64,000 nucleotides of DNA from Delphinapterus leucas (Eukaryota; Chordata; Mammalia; Artiodactyla; Monodontidae). The position numbers and the translations under genes are program-made. Under the pieces are notes generated by a model that saw only the letters and a program-made list of their open reading frames with translations, was not told the DNA's origin and ran no database searches. Positions 54,494 through 64,000 of the stretch are shown piece after piece. The DNA lies in assembly GCF_002288925.2 (NCBI RefSeq), contig NW_022098004.1, forward strand, positions 11,570,177 to 11,634,176. Reading direction: 5' to 3'. The stretch's first letter is position 1; every line of letters begins with the position of its first letter.

Positions 54494-54883
54494 TATATAT
54501 GTACATATATACTATGTTATATGTATATAGTACACATATACTATATGTATATACTATACATATATTTATATAATAGTATAATGTATTATATACATACTAT
54601 ATGTATATATACAATATTTGTACTTATATATGTATAATGTGTATAATCATATATATGTATAATATATGTATAACACAGTATAGTTATACAATATACAGTT
54701 ATACTATACTGTGTTATACATATGTTATACATATATTACATATACAATTATACATATAAATATGTAATCATATACACAATTATAATACATATTAATTATA
54801 TATACAATTATACTACATATGTGTACAGGCATGTGCATATGCGTTATAACATACATATGTATAATGTATACGTGTGTATGGGG

Positions 54884-54922
<39 letters not shown>

Positions 54923-54930
54923 CATACAAG
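54492..54930. repeat. AT-rich palindromic tract
   Basis: About 440 bp of alternating TATATGTATATAC-like sequence. It contains a perfect 22-bp palindrome at 54492-54513 and a larger imperfect one (AACACAGTATAGTTATAC near 54672, GTTATACTATACTGTGTT near 54698). It ends in a (TG)n(TA)n run. Such tracts are prone to cruciform extrusion and length change. Confidence 0.9.
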
Positions 54931-55144
54931 CTGACCCTTGTATAAATGCTAAGTTGGCCATCATATCATAAGTTTAAGTGATGGCATATACTTTCATGGT
55001 AACCTTATATAAATATGTCTGAACATATTCCTATATACATACTATATGCATAAAATGTATTAATAACAATACATTTGATTTTATACATACATATAAATAT
55101 ATTTCACATAATATGAATAATACATATAATACGAATACATTTCT
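54931..55144. other. AT-rich intron
   Basis: Continuation of AT-rich sequence with ATACATA motifs. No other feature. Confidence 0.6.
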
Positions 55145-56330
55145 TTTTTTTTTTTTTTTTTTGGCCACATGGGGCTAGTTTATCGCAGTTAAATACCTCT
55201 CTCTATATATATTATTTTTGTTTTTTGGTCTATTTTTCCATAAAGAAAATTAGAACACACTCACACACCCAAAGGGGAGGAGAGTCCAGAAACAAGAGGT
55301 GGGGCAGGACATGGCCTCCCCTGCTTAGGTCCAGGCCCCAGGGATGGCCCCCAAAGGCTCCCCTCCTTCCCGAAAGCACCCTGTCTCAGTACCTCTAGGG
55401 TCCAAGGAGGCAGTGGGATATGGCAGAGCCTCTGTCCTTCTCCCTCTTGTCTCCAGGCAAGACCACTACAAGTGCTGGGGCTTAGTGGGGGCCGGGATAA
55501 GGAAGACAGGCAGACGGTGGCGCGGTGGTATATGTAATTTATATATTTACGTATGTAAATATATAACGTGCAAGTACTGACACCTCTGCACCCACTCCTG
55601 CAAGTCTCCAGAGGACTGCCCACCACAGAAGCTGCTGAACAGGGAGAACCTGGGCCAACTGTGGAGCGGGAATGCTGGGCCTGGACCCTGGACGGCTGCA
55701 ACCCCCATGCCGCACCGTAAACAGATGAGCAGCTCAGGCTGTGGCCCTCACCTCACCTCACCTTCAGTTCTCTCCCGGCACTGTAGCCTGCTCTTCTCTC
55801 TCCTGCTTCCTGCACATCAGTGGCACATGTGTGCCGCTGGCTCTGGTTCTGTTCAGCTCTCGCTTTGAGTCGGCGTGGAGGTCCTAGCTCCCAGCTTCCC
55901 TCGCGCTGCCTCTTGACCTTAAGAAGGAAGGTTCCTAAAGGGCAGGGGCCAGGTGGAAATTCTCTGCTGCCTCTCCAACTTTCAGGATGGGCACCTGGGA
56001 GACTGAGGCCTTCCTGGCCCCCCGTGCTGCTTATTGTACCTCCCACCACCTGCACACGGGATGGATAGGGCTGTCTACCTCCCAGCAAGAGAGCCCTGGC
56101 CTGCATCCCGCTATCCCCCACAGCGGGGAACGGCGCCAGGACCGCTTCGCCCCGGGCCTCAGGCTGCCGCATTGCATGCTGGGACTCAGCTCCCACCGCT
56201 CCCTCGGTTCAGCTGCTGCGGATGAACTGCGCTGTCGCAACTCACTCGCAGCCGAACGCGGTGGGGATCGGGTATGGCTTGACAAGCTTGGCGAAGAAGG
56301 GAATTTGACCGGGAGAAAAAAAGCACATTC
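55145..56330 (-). pseudogene. Probable retrocopy of a GC-rich transcript (unidentified)
   Basis: A sharp GC-rich, CpG-containing island in an AT-rich intron, closed on its left by a run of about 20 T. Read on the minus strand, that is a transcript-like block ending ...CGATAAACTAGCCCCATGTGGCC plus poly-A, with GATAAA as a possible variant polyadenylation signal about 20 bp before the tail. The flanks share an imperfect short match (ACATTTCT left, ACATTCT right), compatible with a decayed target duplication. The longest minus-strand frame (55753-56196, 147 codons) has no recognisable domain. The parent gene was not identified. An unannotated minus-strand exon or a promoter-associated CpG region are alternatives. 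Confidence 0.45.
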
Positions 56331-57104
56331 TAGGTACAAGGGGCACAGGAGAGTATGAAGGACTTCAGTCACCAGTGAAATTTAAAAGCACAGTCATCAG
56401 GGGGAAGGCTTGTACAATTCAAAAGGGTAGCAAGGCATGTTTGGTTAATTAGTTAATTCTTTCCGAGGAAGAAATGAACACCACTCTTACTACTCTATGC
56501 TTTTGCAAAATTATGTATATTACTTTTTATACAACTTTTCATACTCAGAATTTCCACATTAAACTTGATAATACAGTCGGAAATGTGAAACTATAGTTCT
56601 GTCTTTTTTTGTAATTACAAATTTGGGAGGTAATTTTTTAGTATTTTCAGTCTTGTTTGATTTCATGTAAAGAGTTTTAATGAATTATGTTAGAATACAC
56701 ATATTCCAGGGGAAAAAATTACCTGATCTCTGTTGAGACACTTTCATGTGTGTGTGCACGTGCACACACATGCAGAAAGAGACACACAAATCTACGGCTC
56801 TCAAATCAATACTTCAGAAAAGACATCATTTACTCCTCACCGTGAGAGAAGAACTTACCATTGTCATTAAAAAGACAATGAGAAATTAGACCTCTGGCGA
56901 ATTGTATATATGAAAAAACTCAATAGCCTCTTACAAATAAAGATGCAATCTATATTGAAAGTATTTTAATATAGCTTGATCAGAAGTAATTTATTTTACA
57001 AAGGGCTTTAATTCTCATAAGTAAAAGCTGTTCCGTTTTTAATAAAAGCCATTCAATTTTCTTAATCCCTGTGCAATACTACCTGTACTAAGATAATAGG
57101 TCCA
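56331..57104. other. CNTNAP4 intron 1, unrecognised
   Basis: AT-rich. It holds a perfect 22-bp alternating palindrome at about 56749-56770 (TGTGTGTGCAC then GTGCACACACA). No gene was recognised. Confidence 0.5.
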
Positions 57105-57265
57105 TATTATTAGCTGCTTATGTTCTCAGTGCTTTACATGTGTTAAATCCTGACAAATACCTCATGCTATTTGCTACTATTAACTCCATTGTACAATTGA
57201 GGAGAAAGGGACACAGTGGTTACACGATTTACCCAAAGAGACACAGCTGTTGTTCTGAGCCACTA
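57105..57265 (-). repeat. MIR SINE
   Basis: Reverse-orientation MIR: GTGCTTTACATGTGTTAAAT, TACTATTAACTCCATTGTAC, AATTGAGGAGAAAGGGACAC, AAAGAGACACAGCTGTTG. Confidence 0.7.
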
Positions 57266-57447
57266 CATTGTTGAAACAGGTACTGGTAATCTAAAATATA
57301 GTTGAGCAAAAGTAGGGCTAATTTTCAGTAACATTCAGCTTAGTTGCCACTGAGTAGAACAACCTTCTCTGTTATTTGGAAGACCCGCCAAAATCAATTG
57401 CATACCTGCTAATGTATAATATTTCCCACGGGAATACTCATTGTAGA

Positions 57448-57480
57448 AGGATAGGACAGGACAGGATAGGATAGATAGGA
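57448..57480. repeat. GGATA/GGACA pentamer repeat
   Basis: Six to seven GGATA- or GGACA-type pentamers in a row with small variations. Confidence 0.85.
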
Positions 57481-57879
57481 AACATGCTTAAAAACCTTCA
57501 AAAATTCCCATATACTAGAGGCAGGAGTGGGACTTTTGACAGGGAGCTTTGGTAACATTGGAATCTCAGTCTTTTCAGAAAACAGTTTACTATTTAGACC
57601 TAACCCAAATATTCCACTGACAAATTCAGGATTAAGGAATGACCTTCCCTTCAAGAAATCTATTTCCTTAAATAAAATGTTTTATTTCTGATCTATATTA
57701 TTGAAATTGTCATCCAGTTGAAATTGGAAATCATGGACTAATTTAGGAAAAGTGTGGAATTAGGCTAACATAGATCAGAAATATAGTGTACAAGGCAAGA
57801 TTTCATCCCCAAAGTGAGAAAACAATATTGTTCTTTAACCATAAGCCAAATCTGAGTTAGTTCTACAGATTATTCAGGT

Positions 57880-58488
57880 CCAGTTTTAGGATTCCAGGAG
57901 GAGTCCCATCTTCCTGCCCTGGCATGACACAGGATCCAGTCCCTGATGACCACTTCTGCCCAATGAGAGACTGAATATACAAATGGACAATGGCCACAGT
58001 ACACACAAAAACAGAACTTCTGACCCATAACGTGCAGCAACCAGCCCAGGAACCAACCTGCTATCCTCGGTAGCCACCGCAGGAAGCCTAACGATAATCA
58101 CTTGTAGCAATTGGCCCCATACAGCCAGTACTTGGTAAATATCTTATAGCTTCTCTAATTTGTGCCCCTGCTTCCAATTAAGGACTGGATAAATCTCTGC
58201 TAAATACAGAAGAACCCAAATACACACACCTAATGCATCACATAGGATGGCCTGCTTCTGGTTACTCTGTCTACAGCTTCCCCCTGCCAACAGCTTCCAA
58301 TCAGGGCATACCTGATGCCTTCTCTCTTTTTTTTGTCTTTTCACTATAAAGCTTTCCCTTGCCCCCTGCCTGCCTTTGAGTCTCTGCCAAACACAAGTGG
58401 TGGCGGCTGACTCCCTAGCTATAGTAAACTCTGGATAAAGAGCCTGTGTTTGTTTTCATTTGGGCGGCCTTCGTTGATTTCCACGTCA
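57880..58488 (+). mobile_element. Probable endogenous retrovirus LTR
   Basis: LTR-like order in + orientation: CCAATCAGGGCATACCTGAT, a TATA box CACTATAAAGC near 58342, CCTGCCTGCCTTTGAGTCTC, then CTCTGGATAAAGAGCCTG as a polyadenylation-type signal, and an end near CCACGTCA. The left boundary is approximate. No internal viral genes adjoin it. Family not named. Confidence 0.5.
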
Positions 58489-59517
58489 AGGAGCTCTTCC
58501 CAACTCTGCAGGCTCATCCTCACAGTTGTAACCACTCTAAGCATTCACTCAGCACGTCAAAGAAAAGCCACAGAAGGCCATCCTAAGAATTTGTAGAAGA
58601 CCCAGGTTATGTTTGAAAAGTAGCAACAGCCTCCTGATAAAATAATATATACACGGATCAGCGTCAGGCTGTCACTTTTATGGAGCATGCACCTATAGCA
58701 ATTCATCCTAGCTACCTAGCACAATCACTTGAGGGAGGTTTAAAACTTGCCCATGACTGTGCCCTATTCCAGGTCACTCGGACTTGCTTTGTCTGGGGTG
58801 TAGTTTAGCCAGGACCATGGTAATTTGGAAACCACTAAAATAGACTTGCAAATTAATTTCTATCCAATCGAGAGATCTGTTCCTTTTGCAAATCTCTTTA
58901 TGCTTTTCATACTGTTTCACGAGGCTATTTAAAGATTGAAGAAATGGTTATGGTATCACACAACCCATCCCTTTCTCCCTGTGTAACTATGTCAACTGAC
59001 AGTGTGTGGAGGCAGCTACCACACAGTGACATTCTGGTGAGAAAAAAAGAAAAAGAATAAATTTTAAGGAGTAGTGATGATACAACTGGGCTTGAATAAA
59101 ATATAATTTTTCATAAGAGTAGGTGACAAAATATGGGCCTATCCTGATTTTTCTCTCTCATCATTACCTAAAATAACATTTCAACTCAATTAGATACCAC
59201 TGAGTATAGATCACTGCTAAATTCTTTAGCTTGAGTAGTGATTTGACTCTGACATGAAAATTAACATTCACTGAGGAGACTAGTTTTAGACATAAGACAA
59301 ACATGAGCTTCTAACTTTGTCAATCAGTGGCTTAAATCTAAAAAACAACATATTGCTGCAACTCAAAATATATTGCTGCAACTCAAGTAAATATTTATCA
59401 GTATTTTTTCTAGAGCTGAGTCAAAGACAAAGATGGTTTTCTAGTTGTCAAGAATTCATTTTGGCAGCAGCCTGTAAATTTCTGTGCATTTTCTCCTACA
59501 TAAGCCATGGGTGAATT

Positions 59518-59554
<37 letters not shown>

Positions 59555-59959
59555 CATATGCATATGTGTGTGTGTGTGTGTGTGTGTGTGTATAAATACT
59601 CTTTGATGTTAATGGGATAAGGTTTCACTTGGAGGCAAACACTGGCTTACATACCCAAGTTATAGCCTTGGTTTGAATAGCTTTCCCAATTAATCTTCAC
59701 AAATAATGGATTAATGGGAAGGCAGTTAACTTTTAAAGACAGCACAGCCAGAGGTTGATTGATTTTAGAGGTTTAATAGCAACTATTTAAAGTCCAGATA
59801 TTAAGACAAAGAGACCTACAAGTCCACCAAACAAAACCAACCAAAGGTGAGGGGTGGAAGAAATAATTAAAAAGTAAAGACAGGATCAGAGTTCTAGGAA
59901 TCGGTACACAACACAAACCTATACTGACAGATAAATGACCACATGTGACACCATGATGA
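58489..59959. other. CNTNAP4 intron 1, unrecognised
   Basis: AT-rich intron. A 20-bp-period doublet (TATTGCTGCAACTCAA twice) occurs at 59349-59386, and the CA/TG inverted repeat at 59521-59592. No gene was recognised. Confidence 0.5.
59521..59592. repeat. (CA)n-(TG)n inverted repeat
   Basis: A CA run of about 13 units, a short ATAGATACATATGCATAT centre, then a TG run of similar length on the same strand. The arms are mutually complementary and can fold back. Confidence 0.93.
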
Positions 59960-60400
59960 TGTTACCGAGTCTAAGCTCCTACTTCTCACTGCACGACAGG
60001 CCAATAAATCAAGAGACAAGTTGTTGGGCCAAGGAATAACAACTTTATTTGGAAAGCGGGCAGACCAAGAGGTTGGTGGACTCATGCCCCAAAGAACCAT
60101 CTTTCCTGATTTAGAATTCAGGCTTCTTTTATACTAAAAGGGGAGGGAGTAAAGTCAAACATTTCCTGGTTCTGGTCAGCCTCTGAAGGGATGTGTTAAT
60201 TTCTTCCTCCCTGCTGTCATTCACAGGTGGGCCTGGTCAGGATGTTTCCTGTGAGCTAAACAAAAGTATTTTAGCTTAATGCTCATTACCTGGGAGGCAG
60301 GGTTCCCAGAGATGGGTCATTATGTATAATTTAAGCTTACAGGCAACATCCCTTTAGTGATTAGCTTGTAATAGAGTACAAAAATTTCTTCCCTATTACA
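59960..60400 (-). mobile_element. Solo LTR of a class I endogenous retrovirus
   Basis: A 441-bp element with termini TGTTACCGAG and CCCTATTACA, so TGTWA...TWACA inverted ends. A 4-bp target duplication ATGA lies on both sides (59956-59959 and 60401-60404), the size made by gammaretrovirus-like (ERV1) integrases. On the minus strand CCAAATAAAGTTGTTATTCC gives a polyadenylation signal near the 3' end. No viral genes remain: it is the product of LTR-LTR recombination or the rest is lost. Sense with respect to CNTNAP4. Confidence 0.8.
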
Positions 60401-60404
60401 ATGA

Positions 60405-61130
60405 GTAGATTTAAGACTTGTAACCATATCTCGAATTCATTCCTTTTATGACCAAATCTAAATTTCAGAACTGACTTTTGACTAAAAAAGACTTAAAGAG
60501 AGAAGCTTTAAGTAGGTATAAAACTCAAAATCATTCAAATAATAAACTGTAGAATGTACGATGTTTAAAACAGAGATACAAAGGGGCCTCTCATAAATTT
60601 TGGATTTTTGTGGAGTGGAGGTGGGGAGAAATTTAGAACATTAATAGGTGTGTAACTTGGATAAAATAAAATATGCTTCGAATTAAGGAAGAGGAAGGCC
60701 AGTCTAAAGAAAATTCTCATGTAAGGTTAGAAATGGCTAGTTAAAAAAATGATAATACAAGTAAAAATGATGTTCACCAAACATGAGGTTGATGCTGTTG
60801 ACAATCTAAACACACAACATACAGTCAAGCAAGCAAAAAGATGAAAGCCATAGAAAGTATCCCATATAAATGAATCCAAGGACATTCTGTCTACATTTGC
60901 TCATACACAGGTTGTGGAATGCATACAGTGTGAGCTCAGGTATAGGAGTTTATGTGAATCCTCCTCCATTTATCGCAAACAACACAGATTAACATGCCTT
61001 TAAATCTATGATAGAACAACTAAAGTCAAATGGTAATGAAGGTGTGTCTTTAAAAGAAAATAGGTTTAAATGTATAGAATAAAGAACTTTTCTTCTGTTC
61101 TTTTTTTCTTTCTTTCTAATAGGCTCATGT
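60405..61130. other. CNTNAP4 intron 1, unrecognised
   Basis: AT-rich, no nameable element. A pyrimidine tract lies near 61088-61118. Confidence 0.5.
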
Positions 61131-61140
61131 AAAAACTCTT

Positions 61141-61452
61141 GAGTGGGGGCTTCCCTGGTGGTGCAGTGGTTAAGAATCCGCCTGCCAACGCAGGGGACAC
61201 GGGCTCGAGCCCTGGTCCGGGAAGATCCCACATGCCGTGAAGCAACTAAGCCCGTGCTCCACAACTACTGAGCCTGTGCTCTAGAGCCCATGAGCCACAA
61301 CTACTGAGCCCATGCTCTGCAACAAGAGAAGCCACCGCAACGAGAAGCCCGCGCACCACAACAAAGGGTAGCCCCCACTCGTTGCAACTAGAGAAAGCCC
61401 GCAAACACCCAACGCAGCCAAAAATAAATATATAAATACATTTATTTTTAAA
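61141..61452 (+). mobile_element. CHR-1-type SINE
   Basis: GGGCTTCCCTGGTGGTGCAG head, GGGCTCGAGCCCTGGTCC, GCTCCACAACTACTGAGCC, AGAGAAGCCACCGCAACGAG, tail AAAATAAATATATAAATACA. Target duplication AAAAACTCTT at 61131-61140 and 61453-61462. Confidence 0.93.
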
Positions 61453-61462
61453 AAAACTCTTT

Positions 61463-62048
61463 TTCTTAATTTTTGAATTTTATTTTATTTTATTTTATTT
61501 ATACAGCAGGTCCTTATTAGTCATCAATTTTATACACATCAGTGTATACATGTCAATCCCAATCGCCCAATTCATCATACCACCACCACCACCACCCAGC
61601 CGCTTTCCCCCCTTGGCGTCCATATTTTTGATCTCTACATCTGTGTCTCAATTTCTGCCCTGCAAACCGGTTCATCTGTACCATTTTTCTAGGTTCCACA
61701 TATATGTGTTAATATACGATATTTGTTTTTCTCTTTCTGACTTACTGCGCTCTGTACGACAGTCTCTAGATCCATCCACGTCTCAACAAATGACCCAATT
61801 TCTTTCCTTTTCATGGCTGAGTAATATTCCATTGTATATATGTACTGCATCTTCTTCATCCATTCGTCTGTCAGTAGGCATCTAGGTTGCTTCCATGACC
61901 TGGCTATTGTAAATAGTGCTGCAATGAACATTGGGGTGCATGTGTCTTTTTGAATTATGGTTTTCTCTGGGTATATGCCCAGTAGTGGGATTGCTGGATC
62001 ATATGGTAATTCTGTTTTTAGTTTTTTAAGGAACCTCCATACTGTTCT
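61463..62048 (-). mobile_element. L1 3' end with ORF2 C-terminus remnant
   Basis: The left end is a (TTTTA)n tail complement. The minus strand encodes the ORF2 C-terminal stretch (LPYDPAIPLLGIYPEK, CTPMFIAALFTIARSWKQPR, EYYSAMKRKEIGSF), then stops. 5'-truncated at about 62048. The reading frame is still long (to 61689), so this is among the younger L1 pieces. Sense with respect to CNTNAP4. Confidence 0.92.
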
Positions 62049-62117
62049 TGAATGAATTACTACAGACAACTGCTTGTTTTTCACAGCCCAGGAAGAGCCG
62101 CAGAGGATGTAAATGGC

Positions 62118-62584
62118 TGCTGTATTAGTTTGCTGTTGCTGCTGAAACAAATGACCACAAACTTAGTGTCTTAAAGCAACACAAATGTATTATCTTACAG
62201 TTCTGGATGTCAGAAGTCCAGAATTAGTTTCACTGGGCTAAAATCAAGGTGTCAGCATGGTGATATTCCTTGTGAAACTCTAGGGGAGAGTCCGTTTCCT
62301 TCCCTTTTCCAGCATGTAGAGGCCGACTGCCTCATGCACAGCCCTCTGATCTCTGCTTCCACCATCATATCTTCTTCCTGACTCTCCTGCTACCCTCTTT
62401 CACATATTCTTGTGATTACACTGGGCGCATCTGGATAATCCAGGATAAAATCCCCATGTCAAGAGCTTTAATCTAATCACATCTGCGAAGTCCCTTTGCC
62501 AGTCTCGTTATAAGGTAACATTCAAAGATTCCAGGGATTAGCATGTGGACATCCCTGGAAGGCCATTGCTCTACCTACCACAAT
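62118..62584 (-). mobile_element. MLT1-type LTR (ERVL-MaLR)
   Basis: Reverse-complement MLT1: TGTATTAGTTTGCTGTTGCT, GCAACACAAATGTATTATCT, TACAGTTCTGGATGTCAGAA, TCAAGGTGTCAGCATGGTG, TAATCTAATCACATCTGCGA, TAAGGTAACATTCAAAGATT. Solo. Confidence 0.85.
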
Positions 62585-63084
62585 TACCAAACTGTAGGTG
62601 TAGAATCAAAAAATAAAATTTTTTTCAGATTCAAATCATTGCCCAGTGATTATTAAAAAGTATTGATAGTTTTGAGTGTGATTTAGTGACACACATATAC
62701 GGCTTTAATGATGAGACTTTCTATTTTGAGTAAGCCATTAGGGTTAACAATGGAATCCACATGTGTGACTATAATTTCAGAGCAACAAGACTATATCATT
62801 CCCAAAGTCACTTGGAAGATTATCCCAATCCTCTCCTCAATGCACAAAGCTGAAAGAGGTTCTTCTCTTCATTTTGAGCACCTGCTTCTTCTCCAAGTCT
62901 CAGCTGTATTTCCTGATTCTCTATGAAACCCCTCCTGAACCACCACTCCCATCCCTCAGGAAGGTCCCTCCTTAACCTCAACGGGCTTCTATGACAACAC
63001 CTCTCAGGTGATCTGGGTCTCCACTTGCTGGGATGAAAGTGTCTGGAGGGTCAGCATCATAAGTTACATGTCATCTCACCCAGA
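62585..63084. other. CNTNAP4 intron 1, unrecognised
   Basis: No gene or nameable element was recognised. Confidence 0.5.
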
Positions 63085-63305
63085 AGCCAGAATATAGCAT
63101 AGCATAGTGATTACAAGTACAGCTTCACAGCCATACTCCAGGAGCTCAAGTCCTGCCTCTGCCATTTACTGAATGACCTTAGGCACTTTAAACGGCCTTC
63201 CCCCATCTCTAAATGAGGATAATGATAGTACTAAGGTAAGCAGGGCTTTCTGAGAATTAAATGAGTCAGCGTATAAAGAGTTCTAGTACCTAGTATATAG
63301 TAAGT
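63085..63305 (+). repeat. MIR SINE
   Basis: Forward MIR: GTCCTGCCTCTGCCATTTAC, TGAATGACCTTAGGCAC, CATCTCTAAATGAGGATAAT, GAGAATTAAATGAGTCAGCG, TAGTACCTAGTATATAGTAA. Confidence 0.85.
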
Positions 63306-63431
63306 ATTGTATAAGTGCCTGTGATTGCTACCTTAAGTAATTATTATAAATTCAAACATTTCAAGAGTTGGAACTGGATAAAATTGAGCTGGATATCTCT
63401 TACAAAAATCTTATTATAAGAATTAACCCTC

Positions 63432-63645
63432 GGGGCTTCCCTGGTGGCGCAGTGGTTGAGAGTCCGCCTGCCGATGCAGGGGACGTGGGTTCGTGCCCAG
63501 GTCTGGGAGGATCCCACATGCCGCGGAGCGGCTGGGCCCGTGAGCCATGGCCGCTGGGCCTGCGCGTCTGGAGCCTGTGCTCCGCAATGGGAGAGGCCGC
63601 AACGGTAAGAGAGGCCCGCGTACCGCAAAAAAAAAAAAAAAAAAA
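63432..63645 (+). mobile_element. CHR-2-type SINE, young-looking
   Basis: Close to the family consensus: GGGGCTTCCCTGGTGGCGCA, GTGGGTTCGTGCCCAGG, ATGCCGCGGAGCGGCTGGG, GCGTACCGC, and a pure tail of 19-20 A. Perfect 14-bp target duplication AAGAATTAACCCTC at 63418-63431 and 63646-63659. Antisense to CNTNAP4. Confidence 0.96.
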
Positions 63646-63659
63646 AAGAATTAACCCTC

Positions 63660-64000
63660 CAGAAGGGGAAAGAAAGAGAGGGCAGTGTTTAACATGCCCA
63701 ATCACATTGTTACCTTCTCTCTAAAACAAGTGGCACAGAATTATTAACCTGAAAAGCAAGTTAAATGTCCTTGGGATGCATTGTTTTTCTATTAAAGAAT
63801 AATTCTTCATGTTCCAAAAGGCCATATTTTTCTTTATATCTCTTGAATTTTAGAGTTACTTGCTTCATTTACTCCAGAAAAATAAAATTTAAGACTGCAA
63901 ATGATGCAAAAATTGAGTGGCCATGATTCATAAGGAAAGTGGAAAGGATTCAGAGGACACAGGCATCTCTTCATTTAGACACCTTTGATGATGTAGTTAG
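63660..64000. other. CNTNAP4 intron 1, unrecognised
   Basis: AT-rich end of window. Nothing recognised. Confidence 0.5.

Noticed and set aside
55261..56372. Frames of 110-147 residues on both strands in the GC-rich block
   Set aside because: High GC lowers stop frequency on all frames. No domain or start context singles one out, so only the block was annotated.
56031..56372. CNTNAP4 exon 1 or a CpG-island promoter in the GC-rich block
   Set aside because: No signal-peptide-like sequence followed by a donor in the phase needed for exon 2 was found, and the poly-T edge fits a retrocopy better. Not fully excluded.

Overview
The window is vertebrate nuclear DNA, almost certainly from a whale or dolphin. 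Twelve independent insertions of the tRNA-derived CHR-type SINEs that dominate cetacean genomes lie here, together with cetartiodactyl L1 tails and older mammalian repeats (L2, MIR, MLT1/MaLR, Tigger1, hAT MITEs). There are no bacterial-style genes. Nearly every short open frame is a reading of a repeat.

The only cellular coding sequence I can support belongs to one gene on the minus strand, CNTNAP4 (contactin-associated protein-like 4, Caspr4, a neurexin-family neuronal adhesion receptor). Exon 2 is at 49787-49677. Exon 3 occurs twice, at 9684-9491 and 3110-2917. Both exons encode the N-terminal discoidin (F5/8 type C) domain and have good splice sites. Exon 1 and exon 4 onward were not seen. 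The rest of the window reads as CNTNAP4 intron.

The outstanding feature is a head-to-tail tandem duplication of a 6574-bp unit (727-7300 and 7301-13874) that carries all of exon 3. I noticed only three differences between the copies, all CpG transitions. The new joint at 7300/7301 connects the inside of a 65-bp repeat to the inside of an L1 fragment, with 1 bp of microhomology. Exon 3 is 194 nt (not a multiple of 3), so a transcript with both copies would shift frame and stop inside the second copy. This is either a very recent real duplication or CNV with consequences for the gene, or a haplotype-duplication error in the assembly. The sequence alone cannot decide.

Layout. 1-726: left flank with an L1 tail. 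727-13874: tandem duplication. 13891-26400: intron with L2, MIR, an LTR, a hairpin and microsatellites. 26400-34330: Tigger1 derivative, an L1 5' part with monomer repeats, an inverted L1 ORF2 part, an MLT1 LTR. 34330-43250: SINEs, an L1 tail, a MaLR element with both LTRs. 43263-49392: a nearly complete but decayed L1 with three nested SINEs and preserved target-site duplications, just 3' (gene sense) of exon 2. 49393-54240: exon 2, old L1, hAT elements, SINEs. 54390-54930: a cluster of perfect palindromes and AT-rich DNA. 55145-56330: a GC-rich block ending in a poly-T, resembling a minus-strand retrocopy. 57880-64000: two LTRs, a CA/TG inverted repeat, an L1 tail, MLT1, MIR and a young SINE.
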